64,000 nt of DNA from positions 22,605,631 through 22,669,630 of the forward strand of contig NC_134569.1 of assembly GCF_050947875.1 (NCBI RefSeq), read 5' to 3'. Shown here one piece after another: positions 10,278-21,779 of this stretch. A program made the position numbers and the translations under genes. Within the stretch, counting starts at the first letter, position 1; every line of letters starts with the position of its first letter. This DNA is from Dermacentor variabilis. Lineage: Eukaryota > Arthropoda > Arachnida > Ixodida > Ixodidae. The notes under the pieces were generated by a model, which was not told the origin of the DNA, made no database searches, and worked only from the letters and a program-made list of their open reading frames with translations.

Positions 10278-11312
10278 TCACCAAATTCTCGTCATCGGTG
10301 AGAAAACAGTCAAGCTGGCGCAGAAGGACGGCCACCGCGACCTACCGAGCTTGTTCGTATGGCGTCGAATGGCAGAGTTAAGCCTATTGAAGGTCGTCTT
10401 CAAGGATCTGTCGTCCTTCTTCCGCATCAGTTGTCGCTCCGCCCTTCTGCGCGCTGCGCAAAGGTTCCTGAGTTTTAAATCCGGAGTCGGAAAATGATTA
10501 GGCAACTTGACCGCCGTTGTAGCAGCCATCTTACCATAAATCATTTTGTCTATCACATCACCAGAAACACTTGCAAGTTGCTCCCTGCATTTGTCCCAAT
10601 TAACAACATGGCTCATTTTAGCGCCGCACATATGGAAGTCGGCAGTAAACACTAAAATTGGATAGTAATCACTTCCCATGCAGTCAGGTGCAGTTGACCA
10701 CTTCACACGGACGTCAGGTGAATGCAAGGTTAGGTCTATAGATGTGGCTGAGGCTGGAGGCCGGAAGAGAGTGGGACTTCCGCCATTGGCCACGCACAGG
10801 TCCAAACTGTCGGTAACTTCTACAAGTTTGCGTCCGCGGGAATCTGTATTCCTGTCACGCCAGACAGAGTGATGGGCGTTGAAGTCACCGCAGATAATTC
10901 GGGGCGCTGGGCAACGGTCACAAAGCTGCTGGAGAAACAAATCCATTGCTACCTTTTTCAGCGGAGACACGTATACGGATTCAACAGAAAGAGTTCGGAA
11001 GCCGAGCCGTATCATCACAGCCTCTACCTCAATACTATCGGTGCAAAGATCGGTGATGTTCAAAGCCACATTAGGAATCTGTCTTCGTATGTAACCTGCG
11101 GGGAAGTACTTTATGCTGCAATTCTTGTGTGCGACATATCCAGTCAAAGATCTCCCGCTTGGTAGGCCAGCCTTTGAGAGGGCCAATACTGGAACACAAG
11201 TTTCGTTCAAAAATAATTTCAGTTCTGCTAATCGACTTATAATGCCAGTGCAGTTCTATTGCATAATAAACGGCAATTTTCGGCGATGTTTAGTTGCATG
11301 AGGTTGAAGAAA
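10278..11312 (-). pseudogene. LINE copy 1 ORF2, endonuclease domain
   Basis: The probable ORF2 start is the ATG at about 11300 (MASFLQPHATKH). About 20 codons later a TAG replaces the tryptophan expected in the conserved QWN motif of these endonucleases. From 11210 the frame is open for 310 codons. It shows ICGDFNAHHSVWRD (catalytic D and N motif), a G-S-D-Y site where most family members have GSDH, and a basic region before RT. The domain nicks target DNA for target-primed reverse transcription. The H-to-Y change at the SDH motif (SDYYPILV) removes the usual catalytic histidine, so activity is doubtful apart from the stop. Confidence 0.75.
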
Positions 11313-11322
11313 ACTAGCCATA

Positions 11323-12709
11323 TTATAAGGTAATGTTCGCTGCGAAGGCGGTAATCATGGACTCAAAGGAAAGAACGAGCTGTAGAAAGTTCTTCAGGGT
11401 GCCAGTCTGCATCATTTGAACATATGAACGGAGGACTTCAAACAAAACTCGCAGAAGATCGGACAGATCCCAATTTTTGAGGTCCTTATTTTGCTGGACG
11501 CACTGCCTCACAACTTCAACAAAAGATGCGGACTGGGACCCACTCTTGGCCACTGCAGCTGGTTTCTTCATCTCTTTTGAGGCAAGGGAATGTCCTCCTT
11601 GTCTTCGAGTCTGGCTTTGATCTCTGGTCGCTGAGGAACTTGGACACTTTTGGCTGAAGCAGATCGAACAACCTACTCACCCGCAGAGGACTTTGCCGTC
11701 TTGCTAGTGTCAGGTCGCTCACTGACGTTGCATGTTGCCACGCCACGAACTTCCGACTCTTGCTTAGGGAACTTAGGGAACTTAGGGAACTCAACTTCCG
11801 ACTCTAGCGCAGGGAACTCATCACTTCCAGGTATCGGCTTCTCAGTAGGTTGTGGCTTGGGACCACTAATGAAGGACACTCGACGGTGTAAGGCGCTTAC
11901 ACGGAAGGGGCAGCCACCGAAACTCGCTGGATGGTCACCCCGACAATTAGCGCAAGCAAAATCTGCCTTGCAGGCTTTGTAATCGTGGGCGCCACCACAT
12001 CGTTTGCAACGTTGATATTTGATGAAAACTTTGGCTACATGCCCATAGCGCTGGCACTTAAAGCATCGTGGAGGAGTTCCAACGAATTCTTTGACTGCAT
12101 GCTTCGTAAAACCGAGGTCAATTTTTTCTAAGCGCTCGGTGTTGGGAGCAAACGTTAGCACAACAGACACAACAGAGTTAGTAGGTTACCCGGCGTATCA
12201 CACGTTTCACGTGCAGAACACCTTGCGGTTTCAAGTAGTCAAGAAGGTCGTTTTCCGAATACCACACTGGTACTCCCCTAATAACATGTGTTAGTCATGT
12301 AGTAGTGGGGCAACCGGGCTTTAACTCTCATGTCACCAATCTGAGAGCACCGGAGAAGAATGTCAACTTGCTCTTCCGTTGCGATATCTAGATGAAGAGC
12401 ACCTTGCGTTGTGAAGCGACTGCGAATCGCAGCAGATCCCAGCAGTACTTTAATGGCTTCGAAGAGCCTGATAGGGTTCCGCTCTCTCAAATCAACACCT
12501 TTGTCTGTTGGCAAAACTACCACTGGGATTCCGACAGTTCTTTGCTTGCGATGACCCACCACCTTGAAGCGGTCGCTGTCCACTTCCGCCAAATCAGCCA
12601 CTTCCTCGTAAGGGTCGACGATAGTTGAGTCGTCCCCACTGAGCGATGATGACGCACTGGACTGCTGATCATCCCTGATGACTAGCAGCTCCACGCCTTG
12701 CGAGGCCAT
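11323..12709 (-). pseudogene. LINE copy 1 ORF1 (gag-like, zinc-knuckle nucleic acid-binding protein), disrupted
   Basis: The likely start is the ATG at 12709 (MASQGVELLVIRDD). An in-frame GTG 15 bases upstream is not needed. The N-terminal part (12709-12278) is acidic and serine-rich. After a frameshift the frame 12170-11673 carries CFKCQRYGHVAKVF, CKRCGGAHDYKAC and CANCRGDHPASFGGC, three tandem zinc knuckles; the first has lost its last cysteine (F in place of C). A 9-bp unit (cttagggaa, plus strand) is repeated three times at 11763-11790, giving KFPKFPKFPK. It is flanked by direct copies of 'acttccgactct'. The frame 11571-11323 probably encodes the C-terminus. The protein would bind element RNA in the RNP. 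At least two frameshifts break it. Confidence 0.75.
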
Positions 12710-12870
12710 GACCGCCTCCGCCACGCTGGCTTCCTTCGGATGGCGCTGTCCCTTTAAAAATGCCGGCGCCAGAGCTGCCGTACCCTTCCCATAGGAACAG
12801 TACCGCCTTAAAGATGCGGCCGTCTTGCAAGGATATAAATAACTTACTTAATGGATAGCAAAACCTATGC

Positions 12871-13399
12871 AAAAATTACAGAGCTGAGGTGAAAACAGAT
12901 CGAACAGCGTCGTCTTCTCTCAAATATGCACATTCCGGGAGCTGCCTGTAGAGCTCTAGTGTAACACCACGCACCTCAAAATTGCATTGCAAAAAAGAAC
13001 GATCTCTTCAGCCTCGATAAGTTTGCGACGTCACGAAGGGTGAGAACTTTGTATCTGAAGGCCAGCAATATTCAATTGTGCCTTACAGGCTCCGAAGTTG
13101 CACCGATGAATGTGTGGCGACACACTCCGCGCACATTTCTGCGCACCCTCCGTCTCCTTATCATCTGGCCCAGCATAACACAGCTGCACGCTGGACTGCA
13201 TCGTCGATAAAACATAGCGCCACCGCCACCTCACCCGAGGTATGCGTCACTGACGGTGGCTATAAAAACAGGCTGCCTGGCTGAGAAAGACCCGCCTTCT
13301 ACCTTCCGCTACTGGGACGAACGTAGCGTTGGTATGCCCGTCCGCTGCCATCGTTAGTCGAATAAAGAAGCGTTACGTTTTTATGTTGGGATTCGTCCT
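12871..13399. other. No gene recognised; may include LINE copy 1 5' flank
   Basis: No domain or repeat partner was found. The end of the LINE copy 1 leader cannot be placed exactly and may extend into this stretch. Confidence 0.35.
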
Positions 13400-13559
13400 T
13401 CGTGGCCAGCATTCATCGTACCTCCCTGCCATCGGGCGTCACACTCTCGGAACGTTCACCGTCAGCTTTGCGGTGTTTAAAACGACCTCAAGTGCGCCTT
13501 TCCGTTCCAGAAATAAGAAATAAGATTGACCTGCCTACCTTGACCTTGAAGCAAGCAGC

Positions 13560-14484
13560 TCTGGATTGTTTGCACACTTTCTATTTTAACCGAGTCCACA
13601 TATATATGGATGGCCCTTCCACTCAGACCAGCTCCACCGGCGCAGTGGTTATACCATCACGATCAAGCATATCAGATACAAGATTTCTCAAGTCGCAACA
13701 TCGACCGGTTCGGAGCTTCTTGCCCTCCTAGGTGCTATTGATTGCATTAAAAACCAACCGGCTAATCGGTGAGCAATATTCTGCGACTCAATGGCGGTCC
13801 TACAATTTCTTCTGTCAGCTCTTTGTTGAGGGTCCCGTGAACAACTCGTGTCGGAGATACGAGAAACGCACCATTATATGATTGCGAAAGGACACGACGT
13901 CGTGTTTCAGTGGCTGTCGAGTCATTGCGGTATCTTCGGCAACGCCCTCGCCGACAAAGCTGCTAGGAAAGCACACGAAGAAGCAAACCTTGTTTCTGTA
14001 CCTTTATCGAGGACTGACGCAGCCCGACACTTAAGCAAGCTAGCGCACCATTTGACATTGGAGAAGTGGAACACACCTAAATTCATCCAGCATCTATTGC
14101 ATTTTCTCGACCCATCTATGCAAGTGCGGATGTTACCTGGGCTTCCGCGAAATGAGGAAACAATGGTGTGCCGCTTGCGCTTGGGCGTTGCATTCACCAA
14201 TGCATATACGTGTTTGATTGTATCGGATACTATAGCGCCGAGTGCCTACGGTGCCTACGGTGCCGACAATGCCTGCGGTGTCGAGGAGACTATAGAACAC
14301 CTACTGTGCTACTGCCCATCTTTTGAAAATGCATGACCTCTACACAGCTCTAAACCAGTTAGATAGAAAAGCGTTCACCTTGAACAAGATCTTGGGACCA
14401 TCGCCTCGCATATCGCAGCTACAAACGGCCACAAAAGTGCTCCTGCGATTTTCGAAAGCTACCAGATTGAGTGGCCGTCTGTGA
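13560..14484 (+). pseudogene. RNase H and C-terminus of truncated LINE ORF2
   Basis: The first RNase H motif reads HIYMDGPS (TDGS in relatives, so T is changed but D is kept). A frameshift near 13650 moves the frame through a glutamate-bearing helix and FCDSMAVLQF; the frame 13848-14336 then carries FQWLSSHCGIFGNALADKAAR with the last catalytic aspartate. The C-terminal block has VCRLRLGVAFTNAY and then EETIEHLLCYCPSF. A tandem 9-bp duplication (gtgcctacg) yields SAYGAYGAD near 14240-14262. A TGA follows FENA at 14334, but the coding similarity runs on to about 14484. It is a dead copy with at least two frame breaks. Confidence 0.8.
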
Positions 14485-14772
14485 TCCGAACTGGAGGGAG
14501 GAAAGAGAAAAGTAGAAGGCAGGGAGGTTAACCAGAATAACGTCCGGTTGGCTACCCTACACCGGGAGAATGGGAAAGGGGAAAACAAAGATCACAGGGA
14601 GAGAGAGGAGGGAAGGAAAGAAGGAAATTGCGGCGAGTTCGCTGACGCGTGTGGTCTTACAGAAATTGCATTAATAGTCACAGATGGTCGCACAAACCCG
14701 TCGTCCTTAAGAAAGACAAAAATACCTTCACCGCTTTATGGGCCGACGGGCGATGATGGGTGATCCGAACTG
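14481..14772 (-). mobile_element. Nested 5'-truncated LINE 3' end with 13-bp target-site duplication
   Basis: The sequence 'gtgatccgaactg' occurs at 14481-14493 and again at 14760-14772, exactly flanking 266 bp. On the minus strand the insert ends with 'gtagggtagccaaccgg', 'ctggttaacctccctgcctt' and a pyrimidine-rich tail. This is the 3' end shared with its host LINE and the copy at 19.5 kb. A heavily 5'-truncated LINE therefore jumped in opposite orientation into the 3' UTR of a relative. The result is head-on inverted 3' UTRs at 14500-14570 and 14830-14950. The duplication is perfect, so the event is younger than its host copy. Confidence 0.85.
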
Positions 14773-14953
14773 AGTAACTGTCAGTGATATAGAGCAGAAA
14801 GCTGTTACCACGTCAGAGATATCCACAGTAGACTTTCCCTTCTTCTCTTAATCTTTCCCACTCATTTTTTCCTTCCCCCATTGTAGGGTAGCCAATCGGG
14901 CTCTGTCATGGTTAACCTCCCTGCCTTTTATCTCTCTCTCTCTCTCTCTTTCC

Positions 14954-17344
14954 ATTGAAGTCGCAAAATTTGGCAGCTACAGGAAGGTTGTCGTGCATGA
15001 AACAGCTACTGTGGTGAAATCATAAGACGTGCCTACATTTGTATCTGTACTGCTTTGCTCACCCCGGTTAACATTGCGCCTATGGCACACAACATCGTAC
15101 GGTCTTCACTCGGTGGAATCATCACTCTTGCAACCAGCAGTCATTGTGGTTCTCATAATGATGGCCGACGCTTCCGATTTTATAACAATGTGGGCCAGCA
15201 AATCTTGCAAGAGGTGTGCGAATGGCTTTGAGTAAGAATAAACTACATAAGAAAGAGATAAGAACGTTTACATAAAAAAGCAATAATTAAAAAATTATGA
15301 AAGTAAACCCTTTATAGATGTGCATTATAACATAAAGAAGTAGCCCAGAAGCGCCATATGAACGCAGGTACAAACTGATGCTACCAAGCTGATAATTAGA
15401 ATGAATGCAAATCGTATACCAATCGTGATTTTTTTCGCACCGCAGATATCTCTTTATCAATAAGATAATTGACCAGTGCGTCGCGAAATACCCTGCGGTC
15501 GGTGCACAAGGCTAAAGCTTCAGAAATTGAAACAGCAGCATCACCGCATGACGAAAAAGAGTACAACTCATCGTTGACGGCTGACCTGATATGTTATAGC
15601 TTATGTTATTAACATATGTTACGATGTATGTTATAATTGGCTGCAGGTGGAGGGAGGGGGGCATTGCCGAGGTATTGTTCTGAGCAGTGCGCCACGTTGC
15701 TCCATGGCGCCCTCGTGAGAAGGTGGGCAACGGTGAATTTAAATAGGCGAAATAAATCTCGGCCGTCGCACAGTATTGCGTTGCATGTGATACCTGCAGC
15801 GCGTCTCCTTCCGTCTAACGAGCACGACGGCGAGCCGCCTTCGAGGGGTCAGCAGTCGACACGGTCGAACAGTTCCCATGTGTCTGCTACCGAACGGGAT
15901 CTGTTGCACATCGAGCGGCTGGCTCGGGTTTCCGACTCGCGTAGGGAACATCAGTTTCTGTGTATGCGAGGGACTGGCAACGAGGACGGGTTGGCTTCGC
16001 GGTGATGCGGCAGTGCGTACCGTAAACCGGCCCGTGTTTTGTTTGCACTACAGAAAGACTTTCTTTCTCACTACTTCTCCTTGAACGAGATTGGCATTTG
16101 TGACAACACTCAGCATCATATCGAATGCCTTCTTCACTTGAGAGATACATAACTAGGAAAAAAGAAATAAGGACGTGCGACGAGATCCAGAAGCACACGG
16201 GACCCGATCCTGCACTCATTCGACTATGTCTCAAGTCTGGAATACACACTAACCAGCCCAACATTCTTCTCTAATTGTCTTCTTCACATTCACCGTCATC
16301 AGCACATTCGTTACCGTTAGAGAGAGTTTGGAGCGTGCCAGGTGTGGCAGAGATGAGTGTAGGGCTCATTAAAGGACACTGACAGGACGGATGGAATGTA
16401 AGAAAGTAAGGCTGCCCGTATGGATCGAGCATTACTTTGCTGCATCGATTTCAAGTAAATAATCGTGACATTATATTAGACCACAAATGGCGAAGCCAAT
16501 TGTGATAGCTGCGCTTAATTTTCTTCCGTTCCCTCTTCATAGAGAAAAAGAAAATAATTCTCCCATTTTCTCGGGTTGCATTGTTAATTCTGCGTTGTTC
16601 TCTTATGTCGCTCTGGTTACTTGGTGCATCGTGCAGCAAATGTACGCAGTGCCGAAAAACGAAAATTAACTTAATTTGCACCAATGGTAACCTTCTGCCG
16701 CTTATTGAAGCACTCCGATCTAACTGGCGACATTGTGCTAGAACTAACCTCGTACGCGAACTGTCGCAACTCACATAGCTCTCTTAACCCCTAATCGTAA
16801 CGGCATGGTTACTTCATAATTGCCAACGCTAAGCGCAGTCTGGGTCATTAGAGCCGCCGTTGTTCGCTGGGTAACTCAGTCGTTTTAAATCCAACACATT
16901 TTACATCCAAAATAGCACGTAATGTGCGCTGTGTGGGTTCATGTTTTTTTTTTTTTTTGTTATCGACGATGAAATAAAGTGAACTTTTAATGAAAGCTGG
17001 AGAGGTCAAGATATGCTTGGCTACGGCTGACACACTAGTCTAAATGTTAAAGCTGATAGATAAATGAAAAAAAAAGAAGATATCACAGTTTCGCCATAAG
17101 AACGTAGCAATGAATGCGACAGCAACATGTTAGAATATTACACGAAATGTAAGACCCGTAGCTGTAGTGGCAACATGAAGTAAACGTAACCTGTCTAAAA
17201 ACGAGCTGTTAGGGGTCCTCTGTTCGAAACCTGCCATCGCATAATTGCATTTTTGTTTATTAATTAAAGCCAACGTCTTTGTTAGCGACTTTACCAGCAC
17301 TTTTCTGTATCGGGTACACTTCAAACCACTTTTCTGGGCCGATA
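14954..17344. other. No gene recognised
   Basis: Mixed AT-rich sequence. A 122-codon plus frame at 15637-16005 has an ordinary composition but matches nothing I know. T-rich runs occur near 16925-16940. No splice-bounded exon is convincing. Confidence 0.35.
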
Positions 17345-17620
17345 TCGTAGGTAGTGCGCAGCCGCGCCAATAAAATGACATAGTATTTAGGTTATGAGCT
17401 CTGTTATTGCTTCGCACTTTTAATATTTAAGTCTGAGAAGATTTAAGATAAAAGACATGCGCTGTCGGTGTTTTGTTTCATGGCATTTGTTTGTGAACTG
17501 CCATTCTCAAAATCCTAAGGAATACCTTTGTCGAGAATGTAAGACCTGGTATAGTCAACTTTACGGATAGAATGGTGTGGCAATATAATCCGCATATACC
17601 GCATGTCATATAGCATGGCA
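17345..17620 (-). repeat. Interspersed repeat family X, copy 2
   Basis: Read on the minus strand this matches 31545-31790. Shared blocks include 'ggtatatgcgg', 'atattgccacaccattctat', 'tgccatgaaacaaaacac' and 'ttattggcgcggctg'. Beyond 17345 the two copies diverge. It has no coding capacity. The family recurs at 61060-61240 through its other half. The copy-to-copy boundaries suggest a non-autonomous transposon, but I see no terminal repeats. Confidence 0.75.
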
Positions 17621-18439
17621 TGGCATATAGCATACATATGAATACGTATGGAACCTCACGGCGACGGCAAAAATTCGCTTGGAGTGTCCATATATCTGCT
17701 ATCGCAATAAAAGATATGGACGGACAAACACACGCACGTGCACGGCAGTAAAGAGAAACATCTTCAGCTACCATGTATACGGGCAAATTCACTAACACTG
17801 CAGAGCGTTGTTCAAGCCACTATCCCTTGAGCAAGCACTATCTCTTAACGTTACGCTTAACATATATCGCTGCATCGCATGTTGCGAGGTTGCTTTCTAC
17901 TGAGCTTCAGTGTTATCCTTAAAGTTGCAGCGCCATTGGTTAGCACTGATAGAATGCAGCGATTCCACACTATTCTTTTCAGATATATCAGCAAGCTGCC
18001 CTTTGTGAATAAGAAGTGCCTGTCATACGCGCTCCAGCCATTTTTATTCGGCGAGAAACTTCCTTGTCAAGACTCGAATTCCCTGTAACTATACTTGATC
18101 TAGATAAATGTACTCTTGTGCAGGTTAAAGACATTGGCTACCAATCACTTAACCTCCTTTCCCTCGTTAGGCTATCGAACAACTCCGTAGTCTTAGTTAA
18201 ACCCAATCAATCACTCAATAATCAAAACGCCGGTTAGGCTTCCGTTATTGCCCGCTTCTTGGTGGGAGCTTCTTGTGTTCAGTCGCGGGCGTCGTAACGC
18301 CATTCCCAACACTCGATACACGTAATGACTAAATGGACATCGTAAGTAAATAACGATTTAATTCGATGGCTATAAAATATAAGCGTAGCGTACGTGTTCT
18401 TCTGACATATCGTTCTTTTGTTTCTAGCACATGAGTTGC
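17621..18439. other. No gene recognised
   Basis: AT-rich sequence. Small plus frames at 17879-18088 and 18016-18237 lack recognisable similarity. Confidence 0.35.
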
Positions 18440-19590
18440 ATGCTTTTCTCTTGACCACCACTTGCGCCGTCCTCTTGCAATCTTTGTTTGAGTAATCTCA
18501 GGACTTCAGAAAAAGCCGGACCTGCAGTCATCAGCACATAAGCAACTAACTTTACTTCTCTTGTACGAGAAATACAGCGACTGCATACACGTCTATACTG
18601 ATGGATCAACTACATCAACCAGTTCCGGTGGCGCTGTAGTTATAGTAACAATGAGAATAACCCAGCGGTTCAAGACTTCCCATGTCACTACGTCTACAGC
18701 TGCAGAGCTTGCGGCTCTCCGCGACGCGCTTCATGTGATACATGCTGAAAGTGATAGAAAATGCGCAGTCTTCTGCGATTCAAGGCCGGCCTTGCAATGT
18801 GTGCAGTCGTTACTCCGACATGGAACTCACGATCAGCTCACGTGCGAAATCGTGGAACTTCTCCATCACTTAAAATATAAAGGCCATGATATCTCTTTTC
18901 AGTGGATACCAGGTCATTGCGATATCATAGGAAATGATGACGCAGATAAGGCAGCTCGGACCGTCAAACCAAGAAGACCGCTGCGTCCCCATTCCTCTCT
19001 CAAGGACCGACGTCGCGAGACAACTTCGCATTCTAGCACGCACGATCTCCTTAGCAGCGTGGAATACCGCACATACAAGGCGCACAAGACTACGCAGAAT
19101 AAACCCGTCACCGCAACTCAGCTCTCCGGTCGGTCTGCACCGACGCAAAGCGTCTCTTCTGTGTCGCTGTGGCTTGGAGTTGCCTTCACGAATGCCTACT
19201 CAGCACTAATTGGAATGGCTGATAGTCGTGCATGTGATGTTTGCGGATGCGAGGAGAACATTGACCACTTATTGTGCCATTGCCCTCAATTTAAAGCACA
19301 AAGGCAATCTTTGTCCAACACATTGAGGAAATTAGATGATCGTCCTCCGAGTGAACAGACAGTACTAGGTCACCGTCCCCACCGATCATCGGCTCAGAAG
19401 GCAGTGAAGGTACTTTTGTGCTTTCTCAGAACGTCTGGTTTGCGCGAGCCGCTTTAACTCAAGTACTGTCCGTACACGTCTCTACGCCTTCTCTTCCCCT
19501 TCTCCCTTCTCCCAGCGTAGGGTAGCCAACCAGACTCATGACTGGTTAACATTCCTGCCTTCCTATATTCCTCTTTCTATCTCTCTCTCT
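18440..19590 (+). mobile_element. 5'-truncated RNase H LINE, same family as 13.4-14.95 kb
   Basis: An RNase H plus C-terminal coding block is followed after the stop at 19455-19457 by the family 3' end: 'gtagggtagccaaccagactcatgactggttaac' (positions 19517-19550, of which the first 20 are near-identical to the 14.9 kb copy) and a TC-rich tail. Similarity to LINE coding sequence begins somewhere in 18440-18500. The 5' truncation is typical of target-primed reverse transcription. Confidence 0.8.
18561..19457 (+). pseudogene. RNase H and C-terminal zinc motif of LINE ORF2 (298 codons open)
   Basis: The frame is open through the full RNase H: VYTDGSTT (D), TAAELAALRDAL (E), VFCDSRPALQ (D) and GNDDADKAAR (final D). 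Four catalytic acids are in place. From about 18935 to 19150 the true coding frame appears to be the +1 alternative (VPIPLSRTDVARQL, matching PLSRTDAARHL in the 14 kb copy), so the 298-codon frame runs through a compensated double frameshift. It ends with WLGVAFTNAY, CDVCGCEENIDHLLCHCP (CxxC-H-C) and LREPL-stop. It is 5'-truncated and therefore dead, but its catalytic core is preserved. Confidence 0.8.
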
Positions 19591-19614
19591 TGCAATCTTC
19601 TGCCGAATTGCATT

Positions 19615-20030
19615 GATAACGTTTATTGCAAAAGGAAAGGGTTAGGTAAGCAGGTGGGTGGCGCCCCTAGGCTCGAATGGTCTCAGCAGCCCGTGGTGCT
19701 TGGTCGAGGAGCGCCACTCGGGCCTCCTCTTCCTTGCTGGTGAGCCAGGTCTCCCAACGCTCCGTTCTCAATTTTTGCGCCGGAACGTGAGGCTTATTAA
19801 TTTTGGATGGGCTGAGCTCGCATTCCCACGTAGTGTGGGCGAAAGTTGGCTGCCATCCACACCACAGGCCCTCGTATGCGCTGGGGTGAACGGCACGTTT
19901 TAACCGTAGGTGCAGGTGTGTATTTGTCTGCGGGCGGCGCCACTCATACACTTCCCTTACAGCTATAGCTGAGGGTGTGCCGGCGGGTAGCGCTGTCTTT
20001 TTCGACGCTGGTGTTCCAGGACATCCCGGG

Positions 20031-20071
<41 letters not shown>

Positions 20072-21035
20072 GGGGGGGGGGAGCGACTGTCCGCCGCCAG
20101 TCGCTAGGTGAGCAGTAGCTCGAGCTGCACTGTCTGCTCTGTCGTTACCCGTGGCTGCGATGTGTCCCGGGCGCCATATGATTCTATGTTCCTGGTTTAG
20201 TGTTGCACCTAATGGGCGGGCGACACGCGCAGGAACGCGGCCGCTAGTGAAATAACAGCACGCCCCCGTGAGGATATATAAGATCCCTGCCTAGCGGCTT
20301 CTTTGGTTTTGATTGCGAGGGCGACCGCTAGGGCTTGCGCTGTGTTTGCCGAGCTGGTCTTGGCTGAGGCGCAAGCCCTGGCTTGTAGGCCGAGCTGACG
20401 GCAACTAGCGAAAAAAAGATGTGTGCCACAGCGGGCTGCGTCCGTGTGAAGTGTGTCTGGCTCCGTTCCGTATTGTTTTCCGAATTGCCTGGCTCTGGCG
20501 TCGCGACGCGCTCGGTGGTACTATAAGTCATTCATGTCTTTCTGTATAGGCCCGGTATTTATTTCTGTACAGATATTGTCGGTAAGGAGTGCGGGTTCCT
20601 TGTCACTGTATTGCGACCGCATGAGATACCCTAAGCCATGCACGTAAGACCTCCGTACCCGTGAGACTGAGTCTTTCTCGTTGCGAGATGAGGACCACGG
20701 CCCTCAAAAGTGCTGTCGATCCCTAAAGCTAAAAGCCGATCCGTGAGCGTTCCTGTTGGTATAGTCCGAGGGCAGTCTTATAGGCTGCACGGAGGACCGA
20801 ATCGAATTGTCCAAGCTCGGCCTCACTGAGTTCTAGGTATACGTGAGACCGTACATGACTCGCATAATTACGAAGGCGTAGATTAGGCGGAGCGTTTCCG
20901 CCTCTCCAAAGCATTTTCGATGGTCGGTTACTCCGAAGAAGCGACGTTGTATAAGCGAAGCCCTGAGCCCAGACCTAAACAACACGCTGCACTCGCACCT
21001 ACGGTTGTACTGACAGTTCTGACAGTCGCTCACGA
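19615..21035 (-). mobile_element. Degraded RNase H LINE of a third family, 5'-truncated
   Basis: On the minus strand from 21035: RLIYAFVIMRVMYGLTYT, then LELSEAELGQFDSVLRAAYKTALGL, the connection region after RT in Jockey/I-type LINEs. Next comes a shifted block with ANTAQALAVALAIKTKEA and ISSRGRAVISLAAAFL, corresponding to the middle of RNase H. The end, at 19951-19667, has TTWECELSPSK and ERWETWLTSKEEEARVALL, ending at a stop near 19676. This C-terminus differs from the CxxC type of neighbouring copies. Several frameshifts and stops show a very old copy. A GT/G microsatellite (20032-20081) has grown inside it. Family assignment below RNase H LINE is uncertain. Confidence 0.65.
20032..20081 (+). 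repeat. (GT)n then (GGGT)n and G run
   Basis: About 16 GT units are followed by GGGTGGGTGGG and a run of ten or so G. The G-rich end could form a G-quadruplex on the plus strand. It lies within the degraded LINE. Confidence 0.95.
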
Positions 21036-21477
21036 GAAAAAAAGCAATGTTTCGTCAAATTCATCCATGCGAACATGACTGCGAGCAGGCATATATGGTC
21101 ACAGTCTCAAGCGTACCTGGATGTAGTGATCAGCGAAGCAGAACGTCACCGGCGCATAAGCGCGCGGGCTGCCCTCTAGGGTGCGCTTACGCTGCCCGTG
21201 CATATCACTGCTCAGTCAAGCGAGCAACGAACGCATGCGTCAGCTCAACAGACACGGACACAACCGGATTTGTTTACATAAACAGTACATGCATGCACGC
21301 ATCAGCGACACCACGGAATTGCGGTTGTGAACTGATTTGACTTAAGTCAAGACAAACGAAACCTGTCCAGCAAAAATAACCAAGTATTGCAGAACACAGT
21401 TCACCAAATGATGCAATGTGGTGCAAATATTGGCTGAATATATCAACACTGAACGGATGCACCGTATGATCTAGATT
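21036..21477. other. No gene recognised
   Basis: Unassigned sequence between two LINE remnants. No domain or repeat partner was seen. Confidence 0.35.
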
Positions 21478-21779
21478 CTTGGTGGAACCTTAAAACACCT
21501 CCTTTGTGACTGCCCATTATACGAATGTGAGAGGCCTTCAGGCAGCTTTAGGGCAATTAGATGACAGTCTTTCAACAGACGAGAATATCTTGCGTACGCG
21601 GCCTCGTGCGTCTCCGATGTGCAAAGCCACAAAACAGCTGCCACGACTTTTGAGATACGCCAGTCTGTATCACCGCTTGTGATGAACTGAACGATGGGCG
21701 CCTCAATGTATGTATGCCGTGCATAATGTGAGCTTCTCATCTTTCAATCACCTTTACCCTTCCTCCCTGTCTTCCCTAA

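Larger units (their letters stand above)
7540..12870 (-). mobile_element. Near full-length I/R1-like non-LTR retrotransposon (LINE copy 1)
   Basis: On the minus strand the order is: a 5' leader (about 12870-12710), a gag-like ORF1 with zinc knuckles, then an ORF2 region with apurinic-type endonuclease, reverse transcriptase, RNase H and a C-terminal CxxC...H...C motif. An RNase H downstream of RT, together with a CCHC gag, is typical of the I group (I, R1, Loa and Jockey-like relatives). Total length of about 5.3 kb is near normal for such elements. ORF1, EN and RT contain stops and frameshifts, while the RNase H frame is open. The 3' UTR boundary near 7540 is approximate; I did not find a clear poly(A) tail or a target duplication. 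Clade assignment is from domain order, not phylogeny. Confidence 0.85.
13400..14953 (+). mobile_element. 5'-truncated RNase H LINE (I/R1-like), interrupted by a nested insertion
   Basis: The plus-strand order is an RNase H domain, a C-terminal CxxC-like zinc motif, a stop near 14484, and a 3' UTR ending in 'gtagggtagccaatcgg...ggttaacctccctgcctttta' and a TC tail (14932-14949). The same 3' end occurs at 19520-19585 and, inverted, at 14500-14570 and 39830-39900. The UTR is split by the insertion at 14494-14759. The 5' boundary is near 13400, where similarity to the connection domain fades. It is a different LINE family from LINE copy 1. Confidence 0.8.
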
